Source: Phoronis australis (Eukaryota; Phoronida; Phoronidae). From it: 34,242 bases of DNA. Positions 8,901-21,383 of the stretch are shown piece after piece (position 1 is the first letter of the stretch; every line of letters begins with the position of its first letter). The DNA lies in NCBI GenBank assembly GCA_002633005.1, contig NMRA01000392.1, positions 142,510 through 176,751 of the forward strand. Direction: 5' to 3'. The translations under genes were made by a program, and so were the position numbers. The notes beneath the pieces are model-generated. The model did not search any database. It was not told where the DNA came from and saw nothing but the letters and a program-made list of their open reading frames with translations.

Positions 8901-11900
8901 AAGAGCGCTTACTGCGCTAGTTACAGGTATCAGTTGGTCGTTCACGTTGTTCCAAAAATAAATATTTTCTTACAACAACATATTGACAAATAAAACAATT
9001 TGAACGGGAAGATGTGAATATGTGGTGAAGAGACATTTGTCTCTACGCACCATTTGTGCATGAGTCTTTGGTAAAGCGATTGCGATGTTGAAAAAATGAA
9101 AGAAAATACACCAAGGTGCACTATTTGAGAAGCAAAGCCTCTACGGATGTTTATAGCGCATGATCTGGCCACCTTAGGTAGTAAGTGACGCTGAATAACA
9201 TCCGGCAACTATGGCCCCCCCNCCCCCCGTTCTCCCCGAGTTCTGCACCTTCCGATGAGTCACCACGCGAGATTTGGTTCAGTTTCAGTCCTAAAATCGC
9301 AGCCCTTCTGTGCTCAGCTGTATCAAGACTTGCGATTTTTTGAAACGGTGCTCAATCTTAAAAACTTCCAGCATGAGAGCGCTCTATATCAGAAATGCCA
9401 AGCACATGGAGTGTTAATTTATGGTGTGATTTTTTGCAACGGCTTTCAGCGCAATGAAATATCACCTAAGTATAAGCCAGTTTCTTTTTCCCAGATTCTT
9501 CAATCAAACATTCTCCCTCGAGCTTGCGTAAATGTCACAAAAAATGATCAGGTTTCACTGCATTATAAGTTTTTAGAATTTTGATATCAGTAAACCCAAT
9601 TTTAGAACAAATTTGCGGCGATTTTGTCATCATCTCATGGAAGATGTCGAAAAAAATCTGGAAGTGGCGCGTGTCACGAACGACGACATACCTTTCTGTG
9701 TTACAAAACGCGGAGAATTACGCAAGAAAATGACGTTGGATATTTTTCGCTTAAACGGTTGTAACGGGCAAGGTGGGTGTTAATTGGCTCCCAGATTTTG
9801 CCTGCACACCCGCTTGTCTTGAGCTCATGTTGATACAAGTTTCACGACGAGGTGATCTTCGTAACTATCCTGACTGTGTGCAATTTCGAGCTCAATACAC
9901 TGTGCCACCTCGCCGCATTTTGACGATAGTCTTCATACAGCTAGCTGGCGAGATAGGAATGCTCTAACTTCGAAACGATTTTTTACTCCCAAAGTAACAA
10001 CAATTGCAGAATGATGATGGATCATGGCTGATACTATAACCGATCACATTCTTCTGTTTTCATGCGCCCATGATTTTAATATCTGCTCTATGTTCAAACC
10101 ATTGTTTATGTTGCTCCTAAAATAAAATTTTGTTCTATTGCTGTGCCAACATATTAAGAAATTGTAAAAAATAAACAATAATTATCTGTGGGAAAGCGCA
10201 ATATACAGCGTGATGAAGTGATGATGAAGTGCAATAACGGATGACCGCAAATGCGTGGTACTTTAGTTGTTGAGCATTCCGCTCCCGCATGAAAACACTC
10301 GAGGTCGTAAAACATCCAGCGTTGTATTCTGATTTTTGTGCAAATTTACTTTAACATTTCAAATTTCTTGGTTGTTGATACTTTTTATGCATAATGTAAA
10401 AGAAGTCTCATATCTAGAGTTCGAAATTACGTTTGATTTTACCACGCCGTCAGCAGTTCAACATAAAGTTTAATTTCACGCAATTCGTATTTGTAGGTTG
10501 ATTCGATTTTACCACCTTTCAATAGCTGAACGAAAGTTGAGAAACCGACGTTAAGACCCTCGTAGTGGCCACTGGTGAACGAACAGCAAACAGCTAAATG
10601 TTTGTTTGGCCAAAGTTCACCCGTTAAGTCATAAAATGGTAATTGCCGACCAAGGACACGTACAATCCGAATTGGTCTGCCAACCCAAGTGCCGACCGCA
10701 GAGGCGACTCAGCAGACGGTTCCTAGCCGACCGTTGTTGGTAGGCCGGTCGGACAAAAATTCGTGATGTGTGCTGCATTAGATCAACGGTCGAATGACTC
10801 TTCCTAAACCGGTTTAAATCTCGTACAACAAATCGTTTTTCTCAGCCCACATGAAGGCTGTGAAACGATTATTGACAAGTTTTGTGGTTATCCCCCATGT
10901 AATTTATAAATGTGATATTCCACGATAATTGATAACTTATTTTATTGAGCCCTGTTTAAAACTGGACAGGGATGACAGCATCGCGCCAAATTTGGGATAA
11001 TTCACCAGTATTCATTATAGAATCAAATATTTTAGAGAATAGGGGTTTCGAGATTACAGGTATTTAAATATTTCGACTCACCGAAAACCAGACCATCTAA
11101 ACCTGCAGCTTTACCATCAGGTAGATGTTTAACCATTTCTGATGTTTCAGCCTCAGAAAATTCGCAACTCATTTGCTGGGGCACATCAAGTGGACATTCA
11201 AACACTCAATAGAGTGCGATTCCTGATTGATAGACTCGGATAAAACGCTGAATGCAATGATCGCCCAGAAGTAGTTACTGAAATAGTCATGCTATCTCTG
11301 TGGTGTGATTAAACATTTTTTGATTTATTGCCAACACGGGATTTAACAGTTTTCCACAATTCCTTTGGATCATGTGTGCTGATAATGATTATCTTTATTT
11401 TATTCTGTTTCTAATGAGCATTTGATTTATTTTCTTTTAAATGTGTTTTTAAAATCAGAACAACATCGTCTTTATAAGTATTCAAGTTTTCTCTTGACCT
11501 ATTTTCACGGAATCTTCGAAGGTTTGTTGTCGGTGAACTTTTGATGTTTCTCAGCAATTCAAGGTCCCACCATGCAAGTGGGGAGCTTTGATTCTTTTTA
11601 GTGTAATTCGATTTCAGTTTTTAACCATATTTGCAGCACTTGCCATATACTCCTGAGTTAACCGTCATGATTAGGTGCTTCAATATCATTATAAGATCAA
11701 TTGCTATTGATACTATATAACGAATTGAGCATAATATCGAACACTTTGTGTACGAATCCCCATCAATCCTACGACGTCCACACAGCCAGCTCTAACAGCT
11801 CCCCCTGATGGCCACAGGACTACCCGCTAGTGTCGAACCTACTTCGGGACAATTATCAAAAAGCAAATTGGTGATCCGATTCATTCCAGAGATCAACAAT

Positions 11901-14900
11901 AAAGTCTACGGCATTTTTAAATAGGTTAGATAAGTGAGCACATAATCGACTACACTGCATCCTCTAGGGGTGTGAATAGCTGATTTTCGAAATATTCGCG
12001 TCACACTGAAATTCACTATCCCGCCAGGCGGCGAAGGACATCATATCCCATGCATTTCCCATTGCGATGAAGAGTCCGTGGCTGCATAGTCGGTGGCTGA
12101 GACTGATAAATCGTAGAATTTCTATCCCAGGTGATATCAAAAAGCAAAAACAAATCGGATCGGTGAAAATCTAATTAAACAATGGGAGGGGTTGACAATC
12201 TTTTTTTAATGGGCAACTATATGTAGCAGTGAATTTCTGCCCAGCATGTTAGAATCGGGATCAAGCGGAAGTCAATTTCTCGCTGTCATTACGTGATTAT
12301 AGAGACGATACATCTTCCATACCCTTCAGTTATTTCTCTGACAGAGTACTCGAGTAAATATTCAATTGAACAGATACATGACCCTAGAGCCCCACCTGGC
12401 GGGCACAGNAGAAATTCACTATCCCCCCAGGCGGCGAAGGACATCATATCCCATGCATTTCCCATTGCGATAAAGAGTCCGTGGCTGCATAGTCGGTGGC
12501 TGAGACTGATAAATCGTAGAATTTCTATCCCAGGTGATTTCAAAAAGCAAAAACAAATCGGATCGGTGAAAATCTAATTAAACAATGGGCGGGGTTGACA
12601 ATCTTTTTTAGTGGGCAACTATATGTAGCAGTGAATTTCTGCCCAGCATGTTAGAATCGGGATCAAGCGGAAGTCGATTTCTCGCTGTCATTACGTGATT
12701 ACAGAGACGATACATCTTCCATACCCTTCAGTTATTTCTCTGACAGAGTACTCGAGTAAATATTCAATTGAACAGATACATGACCCTAGAGCCCCACCTG
12801 GCGGGCACAGCACAAGATAAAGCTTCAGCTGCTTATCTCGTCAAAAAATGGAAGGAGTTCGGCATTGAAGAGGCCTCTGTTGTCCCGTATGACGTGTTGC
12901 TGTCTTATCCGGGCAACGAAACCAGTCGTAATCAGGTAATACGGAACACGTAAGTCAAAGACACCTGTGTAAGCCAACTAGACGGCACGTGTATGATAAG
13001 CATGGTACACGTGAGTCTGATTTCCGTTTAGTAATGGACTATATTACTGAAAGTGATTTGGAAGAGAGATGGTTTACTTTAGTAATTTGTTTCTTGACTA
13101 TATATAAATACAATAGATTACATTACTTCCCAGTGATCAATACATTACTGCCCAGTAATCAAATTAAGGTTGCATCTAGGCAAAAGGTAAACACTGTTAC
13201 ATAGATCCATTTCGAAAAATATCAAAACAGTATACACATACATCCTTATCGAATAAAATCAAAACAGTATAGTATATGAATATACTTGTGCATACGCACA
13301 CACACGCACAAACACACGCGTACATTTACACGTTTAGCTTCGCAAATGAATACAAAAGTAGTTACATTAAGTTATGTGGGTCATAAAAGTGTAGTATGAC
13401 TAACAGCTGCAATGAAAGTTGGTATCGAGATGGAGAAAGTTTGCAATTTCACTTTGGAGGAATTGACTGGCATCATTATTCAAATTATGGAATTAAAGAA
13501 CCAAATCTTAAAGAACCTTACGTTGAAAGCCTTTAATTTTGCCTTTTATGTAGCCGAAAGCCTCTAATGTCTGGAACAACAAATCGCGCAAAGGAATTAT
13601 TCACAGAGGACTAAAAAGTAGGTGAATACTGGCGTGATCACATTAGAGGTGGTCTTCGTAGGCATCATCAACTGGTCTAGAGCACCAAATTTTCCCAATG
13701 CAATGATTACGTTGTTAAATATAGGCTTTCTGAGTTCAAGTTCTCATTCATAACTTCAAATCACTATGCATCACTGGCTTTTTTATTTGGTCAGGCCTTT
13801 ATTTATGCCAGCGACAATTCAATCTACCACGAGACGGCAAAAATGGAAAAGATCCTTGACCAAGATCAGAATAATTCTCTTGTGGTGCCGCCCTTTAATG
13901 CTTACACAAAAGCAGGAACACCTGAGGTGAGTTTCTTTAATCATCCCCAACGCAGTTTCTTCGGAAGATGGCTATTAGGGAAACTTGTACATACGAAACT
14001 CGCTGAGCCGATCAGACCATTAGAAGTACGTAGTTTTTGAGCGAGTACATGTCTACGAGTAAAAGTTTTACTCATGTCATGACACACTACCAGTGTAATG
14101 GAGCATATTTCTCGCTAACTGTGAATAAATTTGGTAAATTTCTTTGGGGAGATCCTCCGAATCCCCGTAAGATGCCCCCTGCCTTGCTCTTCGGGAATTG
14201 CCTAAAAATTACATACTCAGAATTTCGGATTTGAAGTCTTGTAACTTAATAACCGGCAGCAAATGCATGCAGTGTGTGCCTTTAGTTTTTAAGCTGCGTT
14301 GCATTGTGATGACCCCAACATGTCAAGTTTATGTTCTTCTGGTAATCAACAAGTGTTCTGATTTACATGTTCATATATTTACCTGTACGAAAATCTCTCG
14401 ATTTGTGGGTGATTTTATTATTATACGGTAATTTTGTGAGAAATTGATGATGTTTTGATGCCGGCTAATATTTGTGAAAACCTCTATCACCCAGTTCCAG
14501 CTTGTTCAGTGATCTAGTTAATCATACTATCCGATGGATGTCACCGCACCTCCAAGTCGAGTATTGAGCGTACTATCTGTTCACTCGTCCCTTTATGCAT
14601 ACTTCGGAGCTCTCTAGGTAACCCTTGACCACGTAAAAAGGGGGCAGTGGTGCCAAACTTGTATTAGATTACGTCTACACCTTCGCTACAGACATAACTT
14701 GGTGACCTCGTGAGACGTGCGTTATAGAACTGCTGAAGTCCCCCTGGAAGTGGTTCCTTGAGTGTACAGTGTTGACATGCCTGCTCGTAAAGAACACAAC
14801 ACCCAGACACAAAATTAAAGATGAAGTAGACCGATGGACAAATCTCGATGCCATCTTCCCACTCCATGGACAGTCAAATGGCTGCAACTGGGAAGAAAAA

Positions 14901-17900
14901 CGGCCAACGGCCTCGACTCAAGTGAACTTAACAAGGCTATTGGAATGGACAACAACTTGAGTCAAGCCCTCTCGAAAACTGACTGCGCTCTAATCTTGGT
15001 TTGGTGGTCGATACCAGTGATACCAAACTTGCTAAATATTTGCAACGCTCCAAATGAAGGTCTTTCAACCCGGTAGCTCAGCCGAACAATTATTTGGTAG
15101 GAGGACCAAAAGTCCCGTTTCAACTACGTCAAAAATCCTGTTCTCACCCGATCAAAACCACGTCGAACGTCAGATTATGTTGACCGTCTTAATCAGCCTA
15201 GAAGAGATTTGTATATCCCCCAAGCCATTGGCAATGTCTATATGTAGCCTAACCAATGAAGTCGATTGGAGTGGAAACCCACAGCTGTGAAAAAAACGGT
15301 TTTCCAACAGGTAGCAGGAAGTTCAGTGTGCAGATGGCCATTCCTTCGTACGCAACCGACAGTTCCTGCGCAAGTCCGATGCCACCGAGGATATAGCCAA
15401 GGAACACAGCGGTACCACAGCCTACTCACCATCCACGGCCTGCTGCCAGACAAATAATCCAGACAGAGCCTACTCATACATTAGATTGCAAATAGTTTAT
15501 CCCGTTCAATCCGCCATCTTTTTGACCACATCACGTGACCTACTGTATATAAGTTCGAAAAGATTTCTGCCCCCTACCGGAACTCGAATCTAGGACCTTC
15601 TGTGTCTGACCAGTGGTCCCGATGGCTCAGTAGCTACAGCGTCTGCACGGTTAGCAGAAGGTCCTGGGTCGAGTCCCGGTCGGGGACAGAAATCTTTTCG
15701 GACTTATATACTTTAGGTCACGTGAAGTGATCAAAAAGATGGCGGATTGAACGGGATAAACTACTTGCTACATATTCCACGCCTCACTGAAAAAGATGAT
15801 ATTTACATCCTACATTGGAGACGTGCGGTATGCGATTCGGGTGATCTGTAAAGCCATCATCGAGAGATGTGAACTATAGGGCTGCCAATCATTCTCCAGT
15901 TTGAAAGTCACATAATAGTATGAGAGAAGTCCGCTCATACGCAGATAAGACTCTCCTCCTAGGCGAAATTTGAGTTGAAGGAAACGCCCGGTGTTTCCGA
16001 ATGTGACTATTTCGTCTGGAATACCTCGGGTATTTACGTGGCCTGGACTCAATTTTCCAAAATCTTCTTCGCGTGAGTGGAATTCGGTGGTACGATAAGC
16101 GTGTGACTGTGACGTTCGCACAAAAGGAAATTTTAGGCTTTGGCAATACTAGATGTGTTCCGGATGATCATTGGTTATTTTTTCGCGGCATGGAAATTTA
16201 CCTGCATATCTTCAGCACATAAAATGAAGTGGTAACGGCATTGACGTAGCTTGGAGAATTCCCTGTCAAGATGAATTGTTGATACGTTTATTCGTCAGTA
16301 CACCTTCAGGGGAAGCCGAAGTAATCCCATGCGACTACAAATCCTCGGTGTAGTGGGTGAGACTCCGACCTCAAAATATCGTTTTCATGAGATTCGAAAT
16401 GTCTTCATACACCAGTTTGGTCACATGATTTCGACATTCTGACCCTACAATTTGATCATCATCCCTTGTCAGTGTGAAAGGAGCTTGCTACACACTGTTC
16501 GCGACAAAGTCAAACAAGTAGATTGGCAACTTCATTCTGTTTCCCATGATTGTGTCTCCTGTGCTAAATTAATAACGTGTATCTTATATTGTAGAGCAAC
16601 GAGTTATACTATGTAAACTATGGGCGCATCGAAGACTACATCTTCCTTACCAGAAATCTTTCAATTAACATCACGGGTAAAATAGTCATCACCAGGTATG
16701 GGAAGATTTTCAGAGGCGATAAGGTAGGTTTTAAGAGCTCGATTAACCTTATCGGGACATAAATGTTTAGCAAATCTCCTAGTCAAGAACCGAGTTTCCT
16801 GAAAACTTTTCATCCACCTGTTTTGGAAACGCCTGTACAGTAACTAGATGAAATTATAAGTTCAGTACGTGATGACCAAAAGAATACGGACTTAATTGGT
16901 CATTTGAGTTTTCCACTTAGTTGAGGCACTGATGGGTTAAGTTCCTACCACTGGTATAGGTCATTGTTTGGAGAGCCCTCGAGTCAACTCAGATGATACG
17001 GGTTTGTTTCGTGTCCCCACCGCCTGTTGGTGTGACGCGGAGAACACGCTATTCACGATTCTCGGTCTGTATGTCACGTACATTTGTACGCCACTTATGT
17101 CACCCTGGAATTGTTAACATGTTATCTGTAGCAGGAAGTTTTGTATTCTGTTCATATTTTGCACCAATGTGTAGGTGCAGAATCTCCGGGACTTAGTTCC
17201 AAAAGATGCAAGAATCTCGAGAAGGAAGCTAGTGTGATCACGACATTTCTTTCGAAGTCTTGCAAGGTCTTGCGTCTGTACGAGGTTCTAGTGTCCACGG
17301 AACGCACTCCTGGCGCCACTTATGTTTGATAACCTTGGCATTAATTTCAAGGTCACAGTGAGAAAATCAATGTTGACTTCGAAAAATGTTGGCGTGATTT
17401 GTTAAGAGATTCAGTATTAATTAGATTATCTTCATAGTTATTACGTATGCTTACTTAACTTGAGCGAGTCCAGGTGTCAGTCGATTTTGGCGACCTTGAC
17501 TCCGTTTTGAAGGTCATTGCACAAAATTAAGCTTTTTGCGAGAATATCTCAAGAATTCAAGGTGCGGGTTATGTCCGTATTGTGTACCGAGGTGTAGGTG
17601 GGGCATCTTCAAACGCCAGTCAATTTTGGTGACCTTGACTTCGTTTTCAAGATCGTAGCAAGAAATATTGAAGCTACAATGGTACATAACATCATTCATT
17701 GTATAAAAGTTCATTATTCAAAGTAAAAAACTTTTATTTAAAAATGTTGGTAATTGTGGCTGATGTATTGGAAATTATACGTAGTTTGTAACTGTATTAT
17801 CAGGTACGTCACGCGGACATGTACGGCGCAGCTGGTATGTTGCTGTACTCTGACCCTAAAGACTACGCCCCTGACCCTAATGTCGAGGTGTTCCCGAAGT

Positions 17901-20900
17901 CTTGGTGGCTCCCTGGTACTGGAGTACAACGAGGCACGGCAATGATTGGGGATGGTGACCCGCAAACGCCTGGATACCCATCTACAGGTAAGTTACCACA
18001 ACCAATGAGCACGTTGAATGCCAGCAATGACGGTGATAATGACGAAGATAATGGAAACTAAAGTATATAGGTTACTATGCATGTTGACGAAGTACTTGGT
18101 AAAGATGGAGGTGAAGGTCAATGACGACATTCACTACCATTATTGGCAACTTTGCCTTTATTTGTCGCCATTACACAGGCAGTTCTGGGAGTGATAGACC
18201 ACAATTTCATCAGCTCAGTTTGGCGACCTGCAAAGATAGGAAGGTCAAGTTAGTGAAATTTTCCTCAGTCCGCCAGTTTTTCTCTTCACAAAACTCGTGT
18301 ATACCATTTCCGGCCCTCACTAACTATGCGTTGTTTGAGGGGCCAGGATATTCGCAAAAACAACCTTTATGACGTTTCTTTGTTTTGTCGACCTCAGTTC
18401 CCGTTTAGCCAATTGTGAATTTTGTCAGATCGCATTCGGCGAGTTGACGTTAAGGCAAAGCGTCGAGCCCTGCTCATCTATGGCCTACTGACCCCGGTAA
18501 CGTTCGGTTCTGCCTGGAGGGGAGGAGGGATGCAGACCGCCTCAGCATCACAAGCCATACCATTATCGTAATGGCCAGTCATAAGTAGTCGTATTATTGC
18601 CACTAACGTTATTTTCATCGTCACAATGATACTGGTAATAATACTGGTAATAATAATAATAATGACGATGATGATGATACTCAATGGTGACGCTTGACTG
18701 ATCGTCCCTCTTCTTATCACAGATTATGCGTACAGATACGATACCAGCAGTAAAGAGGTGCAAGGCATGCTGCCACAGATCCCTTGTCATCCTATTGGAT
18801 ATGACGATGCTAGGTTTTTCCTAGAAAGTATGACTGGACAAGAAGTCCCAGAAAGTTGGAGGGGAGATCTCAATGTTACTTACAAATATGGCGGTGTTCT
18901 CAAAGACGGTCGGTAGGAAGAGTTTGTATCACGTGGCCAGTTCTTTTAATTAAAATTGTGCTTCTTTGTAGAGGACTTAGTTTTATCTATAGAAACACCT
19001 GTCTAGATACAACATCTTAAGAACTGATAGTAGAATGAATAATCATGTCACTGATTCCGTTAGAATATGAATAAGGATAAGTTAGCTTTCGGAGTCATGA
19101 AGTTTATATACAGACCACTAACTTTCGCTCTCATCTCGAGACTTTCGTCGTTTGGATGGCAGCACTTGTGTCTGTTACATCATTGTCATGAGTCATGCGA
19201 TGAGATCTCTGTCGGATCGTTGGGAATAAGTTCTGCTAGATGGCGGGAAGCTCGTAGCCCGAGTCTCTGTTAAGTGATAGAGCGTGTCAGTGGATTTCCA
19301 CCGCTTCACGNNNNNNNNNNNNNNNNNNNNNNNNNNNNNNNNNNNNNNNNNNNNNNNNNNNNNNNNNNNNNNNNNNNNNNNNNNNNNNNNNNNNNNNNNN
19401 NNNNNNNNNNNNNNNNNNNNNNNNNNNNNNNNNNNNNNNNNNNNNNNNNNNNNNNNNNNNNNNNNNNNNNNNNNNNNNNNNNNNNNNNNNNNNNNNNNNN
19501 NNNNNNNNNNNNNNNNNNNNNNNNNNNNNNNNNNNNNNNNNNNNNNNNNNNNNNNNNNNNNNNNNNNNNNNNNNNNNNNNNNNNNNNNNNNNNNNNNNNN
19601 NNNNNNNNNNNNNNNNNNNNNNNNNNNNNNNNNNNNNNNNNNNNNNNNNNNNNNNNNNNNNNNNNNNNNNNNNNNNNNNNNNNNNNNNNNNNNNNNNNNN
19701 NNNNNNNNNNNNNNNNNNNNNNNNNNNNNNNNNNNNNNNNNNNNNNNNNNNNNNNNNNNNNNNNNNNNNNNNNNNNNNNNNNNNNNNNNNNNNNNNNNNN
19801 NNNNNNNNNNNNNNNNNNNNNNNNNNNNNNNNNNNNNNNNNNNNNNNNNNNNNNNNNNNNNNNNNNNNNNNNNNNNNNNNNNNNNNNNNNNNNNNNNNNN
19901 NNNNNNNNNNNNNNNNNNNNNNNGCATTCCACCAGACGAAGGTCTCGAGATGAGACCGAAAGCTAATGGTCTCTTTATAAACTTCATGAGTCCGAAAGGT
20001 AACTCATCATTATTCATCCTATCTAATGTTTGCAAACGTACGATGTCTGACGAGTGACGTATAACACTTGTTTCTCAATTGACTGAATAGATTTGACACG
20101 GTATATTATTTCAGTGCAATGACCGATAACTCTTTAGGTCAAAATTGTCTTCCTCTTGTCAACTGCATAATAGAACCTAAGTAAAGCTGAGATTGAAAGC
20201 TTTAAAATGAAAATTGATCAATTTTGACAGTAGGCTTTCCGCTAAGACGGCAGTCGCTAGTCGTGTTATCATGTGTAATTAGGATTGCTAAATGAAAACA
20301 ACGTAAAGAACAAAAAAATTCCATGGATCAAAACAATAGTTTTAAAATATGGTGCATTTAAGGGTTTAATAGAACCTAATGAGACGATTTCAGTTTTAAA
20401 AATCAACTTGTAGGCCTATCACATCTTTGTCGTGACCTTGACCTCTGAGCGTTTACTGTCATTTGACTTCAGAAGTGTTAAAGTGGCTGTTTACAACAAG
20501 GAAGAAGTGAAGACAACGTACAATGCTGTTAGCGTTATACGAGGAGCCTACGAACCAGGTGAGGGGTGTCTCTTATACAGGAAGACAGTTTTTCATTTAG
20601 TCTTTCCTGAACTACTGAAGAAGTTGGGGAGTAGTCTACTTTCACAGTTAGTACTTGAAGGATGTGTTACTTTTTTAACCTCAACCATGGGCGGCGGGCA
20701 CTGAAAAAATGGAGGCTATTGCCCCCTCCCCTCCCCACCCCTCCCAGCCTACTATGGTGCGCCGCTCACATCAATATTCTAAAATAGCGTTCAAATTCTA
20801 CCTGGCTGAACATATTATTCGCAACCGTCAGTTCGTACGTCTGTACGTCGGACAATGTTCTTGACAGCATGCCTTGCGGCCGAAGCTTTAGATTTTGTTC

Positions 20901-21328
20901 ATAGTTTGTACCAATGTGTAGGAGGGACACCAGTTGGTTTTGCAGACTTTGACATCATTTTTAATGTCACAGTAAGAAAATCATGTTTTGACGCGTATGT
21001 CAAAGGGTTTTGGTGATAGAGCAGCGGACGGCGGACGGACGGGTGGACGGACGGACGGAGATGACGGCATAAGAATATGGGGGCGCATAACAATGCGTAA
21101 CACCTACCTTTTGATGAACATCGCATTTTTTATACTTTCATTGCATAAAGATAGGTTTCAGTTTTTCAGTTAATTTTAAACATAACATGATCACTAAGCT
21201 GTGGTATGGTTACAAAAGATGACACGTATGGTGTAGTTGCAAAAATAACTCGAAATTCTTTTTCTAGCTTCATAAATCCAAGTATCATGTTTGAACAACC
21301 ACAAACCTCCCTCCCTCCCTCACTCCCG

Positions 21329-21383
<55 letters not shown>

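Larger units (their letters stand above)
5930..12775 (+). other. Intron 1 (6.8 kb), filled with nested transposable elements
   Basis: Phase 2 intron from GTACAC to AATTGAACAG. It contains a minus-strand LINE remnant, a 3.2-kb inverted-repeat element inside the LINE, a 591-bp MITE inside that, and a 402-bp duplication at its 3' end. About 150 bp at 5930-6084 shows nothing recognisable. Confidence 0.85.
13927..16594 (+). other. Intron 3 (2.7 kb) with retroelement and tRNA-like palindrome
   Basis: Contains a dispersed CCCC-rich repeat near 14140-14240, a Ty3/gypsy-like integrase remnant (15050-15470) and a palindrome (15488-15768). At 15823-16121 a 99-codon minus-strand open frame ([20 protein letters not shown] onward) looks somewhat protein-like, but I cannot place it. 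The rest shows nothing. Confidence 0.8.
18913..20472 (+). other. Intron 6 with inverted-repeat element and 613-N gap
   Basis: 1.56 kb as assembled. The inverted-repeat arms and the gap are listed separately. 20030-20430 is AT-rich with nothing recognised. Confidence 0.85.

Noticed and set aside
9255-9584. Transposase of the 3.2-kb element
   Set aside because: The 109-residue frame has no DDE/DDD spacing or other motif I recognise.
12374-12408. A second, alternative exon 2
   Set aside because: It stops at an N after 35 nt, has no donor and repeats the true exon exactly; treated as duplication or assembly artefact.
15617-15689. Functional tRNA-Thr gene
   Set aside because: C instead of T33, mismatched T stem and acceptor position 2, and location inside a palindrome point to a repeat.
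19924-20028. Hammerhead ribozyme in the inverted-repeat arm (ATGAGTCCGAAAGG)
   Set aside because: Looks like part of a hammerhead core, but the CTGATGA box is incomplete and the closing CGAAAC with a partner cleavage site is absent in both units.
19193-20057. Long open frames on both strands
   Set aside because: They consist almost entirely of the 613-N gap.
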